Of a stretch of 64,000 bases of DNA, positions 7,747-17,373 are shown piece after piece. Numbering within the stretch: position 1 is the stretch's first letter; every line of letters starts with the position of its first letter. The translations under genes were made by a program, and so were the position numbers. The stretch is from Bacteroidales bacterium (GTDB lineage: Bacteria > Bacteroidota > Bacteroidia > Bacteroidales > UBA932), in assembly GCA_028686425.1 (NCBI GenBank), contig JAQUBZ010000001.1:114536-178535 (forward strand), read 5' to 3'. The notes beneath the pieces are model-generated. The model ran no database searches. It had not been told where the DNA came from and saw nothing but the letters and a program-made list of their open reading frames with translations.

Positions 7747-10719
7747 ATGAAAAGGAAAATAGACATAATAATTCTGCTGCTCTGTATGGTGCTGACATCC
7801 GGATGTGTATGGGAGAGTTACGCGCCGGAAGAAGGGAAGGGGGATGCGAATATCGGAATGGAACTGAGTACTTATGCTGTGAATTCGGGAGATGCGAATG
7901 CGCTTGAGCATGAATTGATCATCAAGAAGGCATACGTGTTTATCTACAACGCAGCGGGGGTATTGGAGAACGCGGGAAAGACAAAGGTAAGCACGCTTAC
8001 GAGTACGGGCGAGGTTATAGATGCCGCAAAGAAGCTCAATGCGACATGGCGGGTTATAGGCGGAAATAAAGACATATACGTGGTGGTAAATCCGGGGAGG
8101 ATAATGTCGGAGAGATTGGAGCATCCCGCCATATTCAGCGATAAGACCACTCTTGAAAATGTTGTGATCAACGAAGAGGCATTTGCCGAAGATGTGTCTG
8201 CGTTTGCAGACAGCGGGATGGTGATGACGACAAAGATATCGGCATTTGCGGTCAGCAGCGACACAACAGTACAGGCAGTGGTAAAGAGACGACATGGGAG
8301 AATAGATTTGAGCGTGAGAAAGGCGAAGGACCTTGAAGGGGCCACGGTGATAGTGAAGAGCGTGAAGTTAAAGAAGGGACAGACCCACATGACGGACCTG
8401 TTTGATTTTGCGGATCATCTCACGGGTGCAGGCAGACATTTTGAAGAGACGAAGAGCATGACGGATACGGTTACGGCACAGCAGGCGACAGCGGGGTCAT
8501 GGTCGGGTACTGCATCGGACTATACGGCAATCACCCGCTTTTATACATTCGAGTATCACAAAAACGGGCCGACAGACACACTGTCGGCATGTCTTGAGAT
8601 GACGGTGTCGGTGAACGGAGTGGATAAGGTGATACCCGTGTATATCTGCACTACGGCACAGGGGGCAAATCAGACGGGGAACGATGCAAACAAACCTGTA
8701 TGGGTGAAGGCAAACACGATATATCGGGTGATGGCGACACTGACAAAAGGGACAGTTGATGTGGCATTGAACATCCTCGACTGGAACGATCAGCCAATCA
8801 ACGGAGACATACCGGGGACAACACTTAATGTGTCAAAGAGTAAAATTGTAATGGATTGGTGGAATCTGGGAAAGAGCTTTAGTACAAACTTTTCCTTTAA
8901 TTCGGATGGAAAAGTGTCGCTTGACGGGTATTATTCCAATGGCAGTAAACTGACGACATTACCCACATGGCTTTCAATAACAGAACCGACACTTCCTGCC
9001 CAGACAGGAACTTTCACACTGACATATACCCCAACAAGCGGTACTGACACCGGGGAAAATGACGGATTGCACCCTGATGTGGAATTTTGGCTTAAAGCGG
9101 GAAATATAATTAAAAAAATCACGGTGGTTTATGATAACGGACTCATTCCGACAGACAAATTGCCGGCAGCATGGACAAATAATCGTCCCGATATCGGTCT
9201 GCACGTGGCGAAGCGAGGTAATCTTTTGCCATCGCAAACAGCTGGTACAAGCGATATTACTATGGCTTGGAGTACTGTTTTCGAATCTGTCCCTTCTGCT
9301 CAAAATGCAAATTACGGAGCGGGATCGACTAACACTTCTGCGATTATTAATACACTTGGAACACAATCTATTGCCGCCAATGCCTGCAGAGCGTTGGGTG
9401 ACAAATGGTTTCTTGCTTCGGAGAAAGAGATAATCACCGTATTTGATAATGAGAAACTTCTCGGATCATCGTATCTTTTCACGAATATAAACGGCTTGTT
9501 CTCTTCCAGCACAGAAAGAACAGATGCAACTTATTACTCTGCTATAGTCCATTCCACAAAAGTTTCGCAACAAAGAAATAAAGTAATGTCGCAAAGTTAT
9601 GTTCGCGCGGTTTGCAATATGGATTCAGTGTATATCATGACTGGTTTTGATGAGGCGTATATCTATGGTGGTGCCGGTGAATACGAAATCACCGATGCAT
9701 TTTATGCGGGCAATTTTACGACAGGGGCAAACTCTATTACCGTTTCAGGCGATGCAGGAGTATCGATATCCGGAATAACAGGATTGTCATCCACAAAAGG
9801 TATAATAAAATTGAGATATACCGATGATAAAGCAAAAGAATCTATAATAAATATCACGCTGGGTGGCAAAACAAAACAAATTGCAGTACATCGTAAAAGT
9901 GCTCAGGATGCACACAATTGTCATGTAGTCTATGGAGGTATATTGACCTCATTGCAGTGGCAGTTGTCGGATATGACGTGCACAACTTTAGATAACGGTG
10001 ACGGAACATTTAGCTTGAATATTCCTGAGAATGTCACTCCGTCAAGATGGGTGACTTATTCAGACAGTGGAAGTGAAATCTCATCAACAGAGAGCAACCC
10101 AACTGCCGAGCCGATTTTCAGCGAGCGTGTATCCGATGGAAGTTTTATAAATGGTTCCTCAAAAATACACTTATATATTCGTCAAACAAAGCCTATGTAT
10201 GTAGGTTGGTTTGGTGGTACACCTAATAACAGTACCGGAGATACATATTTTGATCGGAGACTTATTATAGAAAATGTCGATGAGTATGATGCACAAGATT
10301 ATGCAACAGGTGCGACACCGTGTTTCTATACGTCAAATGTTGCAACAGGATCGCAAGACACCGAACGTGGGAAGGAGAATACAATTTATATGATGAACAA
10401 GTCGGATAAGATCAACTTCCAGGCAGCATACGAATGTTATATGAAGAACGATGTCAACGGTAATGGTATCATCGATGCCGGTGAATCTATAGAATGGTAT
10501 CTGCCTGCGGTCAATCAGATGATGAGTGTGTATATAAACAACAACAATTTGACAGCATATCCTCTTTGGCCACCACGTGAATTTTATAATACATCCACGG
10601 AAAGTACGACCATTACAGGCAACACATGGTATATTAACGGATTTTGGGGTAATCGTCTGGATTCAAACAATCTAAACAGTTGCAGAACGAATGCAACACG
10701 TTGCGTAAGAAACTTATAA
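7747..10719 (+). CDS. Pilus tip candidate 1, 990-residue lipoprotein
   Basis: A lipoprotein signal with Cys20 (LTSGC) is followed by a fimbrillin-like N-terminal domain (about 20-355; ALEHELIIKKAYVFIYN is the typical first strand pair). Residues 18-356 are the same as in tip candidate 2. The middle (about 360-470) looks like an Ig-like or BACON-like domain. The C-terminal half contains FISUMP-like elements (CRALGDKWFLASEKEI, IEWYLPAVNQMM and a final RCVRNL), a fold family related to C-type lectins, so adhesion is plausible. It starts 13 bases after the anchor gene with a perfect Shine-Dalgarno site. The repeat part is visibly more GC-rich than the 3' part. Ligand unknown. Confidence 0.85.
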   Translation: MKRKIDIIILLLCMVLTSGCVWESYAPEEGKGDANIGMELSTYAVNSGDANALEHELIIKKAYVFIYNAAGVLENAGKTKVSTLTSTGEVIDAAKKLNATWRVIGGNKDIYVVVNPGRIMSERLEHPAIFSDKTTLENVVINEEAFAEDVSAFADSGMVMTTKISAFAVSSDTTVQAVVKRRHGRIDLSVRKAKDLEGATVIVKSVKLKKGQTHMTDLFDFADHLTGAGRHFEETKSMTDTVTAQQATAGSWSGTASDYTAITRFYTFEYHKNGPTDTLSACLEMTVSVNGVDKVIPVYICTTAQGANQTGNDANKPVWVKANTIYRVMATLTKGTVDVALNILDWNDQPINGDIPGTTLNVSKSKIVMDWWNLGKSFSTNFSFNSDGKVSLDGYYSNGSKLTTLPTWLSITEPTLPAQTGTFTLTYTPTSGTDTGENDGLHPDVEFWLKAGNIIKKITVVYDNGLIPTDKLPAAWTNNRPDIGLHVAKRGNLLPSQTAGTSDITMAWSTVFESVPSAQNANYGAGSTNTSAIINTLGTQSIAANACRALGDKWFLASEKEIITVFDNEKLLGSSYLFTNINGLFSSSTERTDATYYSAIVHSTKVSQQRNKVMSQSYVRAVCNMDSVYIMTGFDEAYIYGGAGEYEITDAFYAGNFTTGANSITVSGDAGVSISGITGLSSTKGIIKLRYTDDKAKESIINITLGGKTKQIAVHRKSAQDAHNCHVVYGGILTSLQWQLSDMTCTTLDNGDGTFSLNIPENVTPSRWVTYSDSGSEISSTESNPTAEPIFSERVSDGSFINGSSKIHLYIRQTKPMYVGWFGGTPNNSTGDTYFDRRLIIENVDEYDAQDYATGATPCFYTSNVATGSQDTERGKENTIYMMNKSDKINFQAAYECYMKNDVNGNGIIDAGESIEWYLPAVNQMMSVYINNNNLTAYPLWPPREFYNTSTESTTITGNTWYINGFWGNRLDSNNLNSCRTNATRCVRNL
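7798..8816 (+). repeat. 1,019-bp direct repeat, copy A
   Basis: By reading line by line, bases 7798-8816 match 11508-12526 without a difference, at an offset of 3,710 bases. Both copies lie in the same reading frame and encode the N-terminal domain of a tip candidate. Sampled lines inside the repeat run about 42-63% GC, against about 38-40% in the unique 3' part. Confidence 0.95.
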
Positions 10720-10731
10720 AACAAGAAAATC

Positions 10732-11418
10732 ATGAAAAAGATAATCATAGTCGTTTTGACTTCTATATTCTGTATCAACGTGTCTTACTCACAAAAGGTG
10801 AGGGCTAATTATACTGCCGGTGGAAAAACGTACGCTGTGGTGATCGACAATTCGGCCATTCAACATAATTCGCGCAAAACGACAGCAGAAATGAATGATG
10901 CTATTGATGCCGCTACGGGTATAACAGTTCGTCACAGTGATTATATAGGGAATGGTTCAAATGCCAACATAAACCAAAAAGTCTCTAAAAAATTTGCAGT
11001 TTCTCCTACCGATGTCGGGTTAAACGGAAGCGCAGGGTCGCAACTAATGAATTTTGCACAAGCTTCCGGTTGGGAGAATACCACCGGTAATGTTGATAAT
11101 AATCGTAATGCTTCAGCTACAGTTGCTTCTCCGGCTACAGGTTGCAAAGCTTATGCAGGGCCGAGTGGGGGAGAAGTAGGAAAATGGCGTCTGCCGACAC
11201 AACGTGAAATGCAAATCATGTATATACTTAAAAGCAGTTATGCAGGAGTGGCTGGTTTTACTCAATTTACCAATGGAAGTTATGTAACATCTACCGAAGG
11301 TGGATTTGCATCGTATGTGGCAAAATGTTGGGTTATCGAATGGTCGTTCGGTTCTATTTTTAACGGCGAAAAAACGGGTACCTACTATGTGCGTTGCGTA
11401 AGAGATATTGTAGATTGA
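10732..11418 (+). CDS. Small secreted FISUMP-like protein
   Basis: A 228-residue protein with a type I signal peptide (cleavage after NVSYS, residue 20) and no lipobox, unlike its neighbours. The C-terminal half has the FISUMP-type pattern: GKWRLPTQREMQIMYILK, a SYVTSTEGG strand, and the end YYVRCVRDIVD. There is no fimbrillin-like N-terminal domain, so it looks like a free-standing version of the C-terminal module of the tip proteins. It lies between the two repeat-bearing tip genes, 12 bases after the first and 41 before the second. It could be a soluble adhesin, a tip partner, or a donor cassette. Function not known. Confidence 0.82.
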   Translation: MKKIIIVVLTSIFCINVSYSQKVRANYTAGGKTYAVVIDNSAIQHNSRKTTAEMNDAIDAATGITVRHSDYIGNGSNANINQKVSKKFAVSPTDVGLNGSAGSQLMNFAQASGWENTTGNVDNNRNASATVASPATGCKAYAGPSGGEVGKWRLPTQREMQIMYILKSSYAGVAGFTQFTNGSYVTSTEGGFASYVAKCWVIEWSFGSIFNGEKTGTYYVRCVRDIVD

Positions 11419-11459
11419 TAAACTAAGAGAAATTAAAGTGGCAAGAGTAAAAAAATAAT

Positions 11460-14360
11460 ATGCAAACTAAGAATATTTTATTGATTACGCTCTATCTGAT
11501 GATACTGTCCGGATGTGTATGGGAGAGTTACGCGCCGGAAGAAGGGAAGGGGGATGCGAATATCGGAATGGAACTGAGTACTTATGCTGTGAATTCGGGA
11601 GATGCGAATGCGCTTGAGCATGAATTGATCATCAAGAAGGCATACGTGTTTATCTACAACGCAGCGGGGGTATTGGAGAACGCGGGAAAGACAAAGGTAA
11701 GCACGCTTACGAGTACGGGCGAGGTTATAGATGCCGCAAAGAAGCTCAATGCGACATGGCGGGTTATAGGCGGAAATAAAGACATATACGTGGTGGTAAA
11801 TCCGGGGAGGATAATGTCGGAGAGATTGGAGCATCCCGCCATATTCAGCGATAAGACCACTCTTGAAAATGTTGTGATCAACGAAGAGGCATTTGCCGAA
11901 GATGTGTCTGCGTTTGCAGACAGCGGGATGGTGATGACGACAAAGATATCGGCATTTGCGGTCAGCAGCGACACAACAGTACAGGCAGTGGTAAAGAGAC
12001 GACATGGGAGAATAGATTTGAGCGTGAGAAAGGCGAAGGACCTTGAAGGGGCCACGGTGATAGTGAAGAGCGTGAAGTTAAAGAAGGGACAGACCCACAT
12101 GACGGACCTGTTTGATTTTGCGGATCATCTCACGGGTGCAGGCAGACATTTTGAAGAGACGAAGAGCATGACGGATACGGTTACGGCACAGCAGGCGACA
12201 GCGGGGTCATGGTCGGGTACTGCATCGGACTATACGGCAATCACCCGCTTTTATACATTCGAGTATCACAAAAACGGGCCGACAGACACACTGTCGGCAT
12301 GTCTTGAGATGACGGTGTCGGTGAACGGAGTGGATAAGGTGATACCCGTGTATATCTGCACTACGGCACAGGGGGCAAATCAGACGGGGAACGATGCAAA
12401 CAAACCTGTATGGGTGAAGGCAAACACGATATATCGGGTGATGGCGACACTGACAAAAGGGACAGTTGATGTGGCATTGAACATCCTCGACTGGAACGAT
12501 CAGCCAATCAACGGAGACATACCGGGACATTATTTCAATGCATCGAGAAATAAAATAGACTTAATGATAGCGGATGGTGCAAGTTATTCGACTACATTTG
12601 ACCTGAGGGCATCGGACACAATAAGCTTTATAGAATACGAATACGAGGGTACGACGTCTATCGATGGTTCGAATCTTCCGGCATGGTTACCTGCTGCAAA
12701 TATTACGGGAATGCCGTCAACTACAGGAACGTCCAAGACTGCGACTATAGGGGTGACAGGTGTTTATGACGATCTTGCCATCAAGAAACCTGTATATATA
12801 TGGTTCAGGGCGGGCAATATCAAGAAACGAATTCAAATCAATTGCACCAATTATGTATTTGAAGTTGCTGCACCTGCTTCAGGATATGTATATAGCGGAG
12901 AAACGAAGCAGTATCAGGTGACAAGTTACAAGGTAGGGGATGCACAGGCTCCGGTGGAGTGGACGGCTGTCGAGTTCTCGACCGATGGAGGAACGACATG
13001 GAGTGCGAAACCTTCATGTATTACCGCATTCACGGAGAGTGGAGCAGGCAGTACAACGGCAACCCCATATAATGCGGCTCTTGCCAAATCAATCGGCACA
13101 AATGTTCATAATACTACATTACAGACGGCTACGTCAGTGAGTAATTATGACCTTTCAACCAATGAAGGTACGACACAGCAGAACACAGCCAACTGTTACA
13201 TCGTCAATGCTCCGGGAACATACTCGTTGCCGTTGGTTTATGGTAATGCCATAAGCGCTGACACAGTCAATACTTCTGCATTTAAGCCTGAAGTGGGGTT
13301 AAACCCTTTCTTTGGGGCAAAAGGTGTCATTCCTGATGACGGAAAAATCGCAGATGCGACAAATGCCGTGCTTGTATGGCAGGATGCCAAAGAGTTGGTA
13401 AGCGTGACCGCTGCTCTTTCGGGAACATACCCGAATCAGAAATTGACTTTTACAGTTCCCGCGGCCAACATCTGCCAGGGCAACGCCGTTGTTGCCGTGC
13501 GCAATGCATCAAATGAAGTTTTATGGAGTTGGCATATCTGGGTTACGGATTATAAATTGACCGACCCCGCGAAGAGTTTCGAGAACGCAGCTAATGTCAC
13601 TTACAGCTTTATGCCGGTCAATCTGGGCTGGTGTGACCCTACAACATATCCGGCCCGTTCAATAAAAGTTCGTTTTACACAGGAAGAATCTGGAACACAG
13701 AAGATTATGACGTTAAACCAGCTTGCAGGTCAGGAAAATATTGGCAACAGTCCTTACTACCAGTGGGGACGTAAGGACCCGTTTGTGGGAGCTCTCGCCG
13801 GGGTTAACAAAACTTGGTACAATGCAGCAAATCCATCCGGAACAACTGCCGATCAGGCAGTTGCAAGCTGGCCTGTCGATAATAGCGCAACAACCGCACA
13901 AGCTGTCATTCAGAACGGTATCCTCAATCCGGGAACATACTGCACAAATAGTAGTATGGATGGTTTTTATTACAATTTATGGGATGCAGATTATAGTGTT
14001 TATATAGCAGGTGATCCGGTCGTAAAGAGCGTTTACGACCCGTCTCCTGCAGGTTATCATGTGCCTAATCCTGATGCTTTCACCGGCTTTTCTGCTGCCG
14101 CTTCTTCGTCCTGTGATCCTACAACTCAGAGTTGGACCTTCTCTAAAAATGGCAATACCATATATTTTCCTGCTGTCGGCACTCGTGGTTATGCGTTCTT
14201 TGTGGCGACTAACGTATGTGTAGGCAGTAATTACTGGTCGGCTGTAGCGGGAAGTTTGGGTTCCGGTTGTACGGGTGTGGCTTTTTATGGTGGCGTAGTC
14301 TATCTTTCAGATGGAAACCTTCGATCATGGGGATTCCCTGTTCGCCCTGTACGATATTAG
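11460..14360 (+). CDS. Pilus tip candidate 2, 966-residue lipoprotein
   Basis: Its own signal peptide (MQTKNILLITLYLMILSGC, Cys19) leads into an N-terminal fimbrillin-like domain; residues 17-355 are the same as in tip candidate 1. After PG at about 355 the sequences part completely. The middle part has Ig-like strands (about 360-460, 470-580). The C-terminus is a clear FISUMP domain: YYQWGRKDPFVGA, DPSPAGYHVPNPDAF, NYWSAVAG and a final FPVRPVRY. Unlike candidate 1 it has no Shine-Dalgarno site, only an A-rich leader. The identical N-terminus with a different C-terminus points to module exchange or gene conversion. Confidence 0.86.
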   Translation: MQTKNILLITLYLMILSGCVWESYAPEEGKGDANIGMELSTYAVNSGDANALEHELIIKKAYVFIYNAAGVLENAGKTKVSTLTSTGEVIDAAKKLNATWRVIGGNKDIYVVVNPGRIMSERLEHPAIFSDKTTLENVVINEEAFAEDVSAFADSGMVMTTKISAFAVSSDTTVQAVVKRRHGRIDLSVRKAKDLEGATVIVKSVKLKKGQTHMTDLFDFADHLTGAGRHFEETKSMTDTVTAQQATAGSWSGTASDYTAITRFYTFEYHKNGPTDTLSACLEMTVSVNGVDKVIPVYICTTAQGANQTGNDANKPVWVKANTIYRVMATLTKGTVDVALNILDWNDQPINGDIPGHYFNASRNKIDLMIADGASYSTTFDLRASDTISFIEYEYEGTTSIDGSNLPAWLPAANITGMPSTTGTSKTATIGVTGVYDDLAIKKPVYIWFRAGNIKKRIQINCTNYVFEVAAPASGYVYSGETKQYQVTSYKVGDAQAPVEWTAVEFSTDGGTTWSAKPSCITAFTESGAGSTTATPYNAALAKSIGTNVHNTTLQTATSVSNYDLSTNEGTTQQNTANCYIVNAPGTYSLPLVYGNAISADTVNTSAFKPEVGLNPFFGAKGVIPDDGKIADATNAVLVWQDAKELVSVTAALSGTYPNQKLTFTVPAANICQGNAVVAVRNASNEVLWSWHIWVTDYKLTDPAKSFENAANVTYSFMPVNLGWCDPTTYPARSIKVRFTQEESGTQKIMTLNQLAGQENIGNSPYYQWGRKDPFVGALAGVNKTWYNAANPSGTTADQAVASWPVDNSATTAQAVIQNGILNPGTYCTNSSMDGFYYNLWDADYSVYIAGDPVVKSVYDPSPAGYHVPNPDAFTGFSAAASSSCDPTTQSWTFSKNGNTIYFPAVGTRGYAFFVATNVCVGSNYWSAVAGSLGSGCTGVAFYGGVVYLSDGNLRSWGFPVRPVRY
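11508..12526 (+). repeat. 1,019-bp direct repeat, copy B
   Basis: Second copy of 7798-8816, in the same orientation and frame. Recombination between the copies would delete 3,710 bases, including the small FISUMP-like gene, and join the first signal peptide and its ribosome site to the second C-terminal module. Confidence 0.95.
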
Positions 14361-14421
14361 ATTTGATAAGAGTTGAATTGATTAGACAATTAAGATGATA
14401 TATAAATTTAAATTGAGAAAT

Positions 14422-17331
14422 ATGGATAAAGTCGGAATGGTAAGGCGGACAGTGTCCGGGATGCTGGCAGTGTGCTGCACAGTTTTGATTATATGTTTTG
14501 GAGGTTGTGTCAAGGATGGTCCGGGAAAGGTTGATTGTTGTCAGGGCAATGCAACGGTATCTCTTAATCTGGGAGATATGATATCTGTCAAGAGTGAGGC
14601 ATCGTCCAACGAGAGATGGATATTGCATGCGTATGTATTGGTATTTGACGGAACTACAGAAAAGTATGTCAAAGGGGAGAGAATTGAAGAATCGGGAATC
14701 ACCGGCAATGGTTCACAAACCCCGAAGATTGTCACATCGATGAAGATAGACAATAACAGCAAAGTTGTGGTTCTGTGCAATACGAATGTAACATATACAA
14801 CAACAGCCATACCTCTGACTGCAACATCCACCATTGATGATATTAATGAAAGATTTGTACGATCTTCAGTACCTCTCTATGATCAATATACCCTCCCTTA
14901 TACCGGAAGTGATACGGGCAAGGGGCTGCCGATGTCCGGAATGATTACAAGTTGGACTTCGACAGCGGTATGTAAGATAACACGCGCAGTTGCCAAGATC
15001 AGAGTGGTTTTGGGGAGCGATATAGCGGCCAATGATGTCACGGGACGGTTTACAGCATCAAATACAGAGTTGAATTGGAGTTTGAGAACTTGGCATAGAA
15101 CGGGTGATATATTCGATACAGGAGATATTCTTTCCAATAATGGGGATCCTTATGGGAGCAACGGGCTTTGGCGTCGTGTAGTTGGATCTGTTGGGGCAAA
15201 ACCTGAAGAACAAGTGTTATATGCCCCTGAGTTTCCAAGCAGTGTTCGCACCTATGATGGTACAGCGATTTCAAATGACACATGGGATAAGGGTCGTGAT
15301 TTTATTGTCTTGAAAATAAGGGAAGGCTGTTACCGTATAGATTTGTATGACAAAACGACCAAGAAATACATCGATATCAAAAGAAATACCGATATAGTCA
15401 TTACCATCAACAAGGTAAAGGTATATCCCAATTTCTTTAGTAATGATATATATACCGGATACGGCTATATGTCTAACAACTTGGAATATGATATAAGCGT
15501 AACGGACAATAATAGCAATGAGACAATATCCAACGGACAGGGTTATATCAGTCTTTCCAATTCGGAATTTGTGATATATTCCAATGCGGCAGAGACCATT
15601 CAGGTAGCAACACTGACGTATAACGTTCCGAAGGAAGCTATGCCGACTGAAGGGATTGTTATTTCAACTGAGGGGGCTTTGTTACCGTTATATTCGACGC
15701 CTCTGGAATATGCCGAAGGTCAGCAGACGGTGGAATTGGCCGTCTCCATGGATGCGGGATGTACAACCGGAACTGTACAAGTGGGGGTGGGTGGCAATCT
15801 CTATAAGCGCATAACAGTTACCCGCCGAAACATACTGCAGTTAAACAGTGGCAATGACGTGGTGTTGTCGGATTTCAACGATCCGAAATATACATACGCC
15901 GAATTTGACGATTCCAAGCCGAAAAGAGTTGCATTGGGCAGATCGGCAACAGATTTTGTATATGGCAAAAGTGTTACCTCACCGGGGGGAGTATATCTGA
16001 AAATAGAGGATAGATCGAATGTGCGTAAGTGCAGATTTACGGTAGTCAATAGTGACAATTGCACCAGAACGAGAGTCCTTGTAAGATGGACGGAGACTAA
16101 CACGTCCAACAGCTACATTATCAACCCTTCTGTAGAGCCTGTGCTGTATATTCCGATGGACAAGGTAAATGATTTCTGGAGTATTGCCAATAGTTCGAAA
16201 ACATTTAAAGATACAACAACATGGACAGCCGAACTTCTCTGGCAGGATACGCCGACAAGCGATTTCATACGGTTTATAAAAGATGACGGTACCCTTGCCA
16301 CTACGCTCTCGGGAAGAGGGCTGCAATCTATTGCAGTAACAACAAAAGCGGGTTATGAGGGCAATGCCTTAGTGTGTGTAAAGAATGCAGAGGGAGAAAT
16401 TATGTGGTCGTGGCATCTGTGGGTGACCGATTATAATCCTACTTATGATGCGGCACCTGTGGCAGGACAGTATGTCTATCCTGTCTCGAACGGGTATGTG
16501 CACCGTTATGCGGGCGCTATATGGGAAACAGGAGTTATGCAGAACAAATATATCATGGACAGAAATTTAGGGGCGAGAACGGCCGGTTTCAGTACTGTTG
16601 GTGCACTTTTCTACCAATATGGACGTAAAGATCCTCAGCCGATGATAGGTAACGGCAATCAACTTTATGACATAAACGGAACATCTCTCAATTATACGGG
16701 CAATAACAGAAATTTATATAATAAGCCTCTTAGTCCTGAAGTTATTGCAAATAACCCGACACAATTTATGTATAATGGCGGAAGCTATGGAATGAATATA
16801 TGCTATATGACACCGAATGTGGATTTGGGTAATATTGCGAATCCCTTTTTTACAAATAATCCTTGGTGTAATCCAATTCCGGGGAGTAATTTGAAGTCTC
16901 TTTTTGATCCGTGCCCTCCGGGATGGAAAATGCCACCACAATATGAAATATGGAGTGATTTTGTATATAATGCAAAGGCGTATAATGGAATAGCGGATTC
17001 TCTAAGTACAGTAAATAATGGAAATCGCGATCCCAAGTTGGATTGGTCCTACAATGGTGAAGACGGAGTACGCTATTGGCCGTTGGGTAGTACTGTAGCA
17101 GGGGCCATCTATTACCCCGCTATTGGATTTCGCTATGCTACAACAGGTCAAATATATGATTTAGGTACATCTGCCGTAATATCGAGTGCAAGTGGAGGTA
17201 GCAATCTTGGTTGGGTATCAGGAGCACAAACTTTCTTGTTAGTAAGGATGTTATGGGGAAGGAAAGTCATTCCCGCAGCTAACGCGTATAGTGGGTTGCA
17301 TGGTGTCTCCGTCCGATGCGTTCAAGAATAA
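14422..17331 (+). CDS. Pilus tip candidate 3, large lipoprotein
   Basis: The frame is open from an ATG at 14395; I prefer 14422, which gives 969 residues and a normal-length lipoprotein signal ending in FGGC (Cys29). The N-terminal domain has the fimbrillin-like pattern SSNERWILHAYVLVFDG and VVVLCNTN. About residues 150-360 align well with tip candidate 4 (SSWTSTAVCKITRAVAKI). Middle beta domains follow. The C-terminus is a FISUMP domain: YIMDRNLGARTAG, FYQYGRKDPQP, FDPCPPGWKMPP and the end SVRCVQE. It is 61 bases after candidate 2 and probably in the same operon. Likely role: an alternative or accessory tip adhesin. Confidence 0.86.
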   Translation: MDKVGMVRRTVSGMLAVCCTVLIICFGGCVKDGPGKVDCCQGNATVSLNLGDMISVKSEASSNERWILHAYVLVFDGTTEKYVKGERIEESGITGNGSQTPKIVTSMKIDNNSKVVVLCNTNVTYTTTAIPLTATSTIDDINERFVRSSVPLYDQYTLPYTGSDTGKGLPMSGMITSWTSTAVCKITRAVAKIRVVLGSDIAANDVTGRFTASNTELNWSLRTWHRTGDIFDTGDILSNNGDPYGSNGLWRRVVGSVGAKPEEQVLYAPEFPSSVRTYDGTAISNDTWDKGRDFIVLKIREGCYRIDLYDKTTKKYIDIKRNTDIVITINKVKVYPNFFSNDIYTGYGYMSNNLEYDISVTDNNSNETISNGQGYISLSNSEFVIYSNAAETIQVATLTYNVPKEAMPTEGIVISTEGALLPLYSTPLEYAEGQQTVELAVSMDAGCTTGTVQVGVGGNLYKRITVTRRNILQLNSGNDVVLSDFNDPKYTYAEFDDSKPKRVALGRSATDFVYGKSVTSPGGVYLKIEDRSNVRKCRFTVVNSDNCTRTRVLVRWTETNTSNSYIINPSVEPVLYIPMDKVNDFWSIANSSKTFKDTTTWTAELLWQDTPTSDFIRFIKDDGTLATTLSGRGLQSIAVTTKAGYEGNALVCVKNAEGEIMWSWHLWVTDYNPTYDAAPVAGQYVYPVSNGYVHRYAGAIWETGVMQNKYIMDRNLGARTAGFSTVGALFYQYGRKDPQPMIGNGNQLYDINGTSLNYTGNNRNLYNKPLSPEVIANNPTQFMYNGGSYGMNICYMTPNVDLGNIANPFFTNNPWCNPIPGSNLKSLFDPCPPGWKMPPQYEIWSDFVYNAKAYNGIADSLSTVNNGNRDPKLDWSYNGEDGVRYWPLGSTVAGAIYYPAIGFRYATTGQIYDLGTSAVISSASGGSNLGWVSGAQTFLLVRMLWGRKVIPAANAYSGLHGVSVRCVQE

Positions 17332-17373
17332 TAAATCGTAATAAATTATAAATCAATCAATTATATATAATTA

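Noticed and set aside
7723-8390. Long minus-strand frames (190 and 148 codons) repeated exactly at 11478-12100
   Set aside because: They are antisense shadows of the duplicated tip domain; their identity only reflects the DNA repeat, and they have low-complexity Cys/Arg-rich sequence.
14209-14628. 139-codon minus-strand frame across the junction of tip candidates 2 and 3
   Set aside because: It has no domain, overlaps two coding genes on the other strand and has no promoter of the local type.
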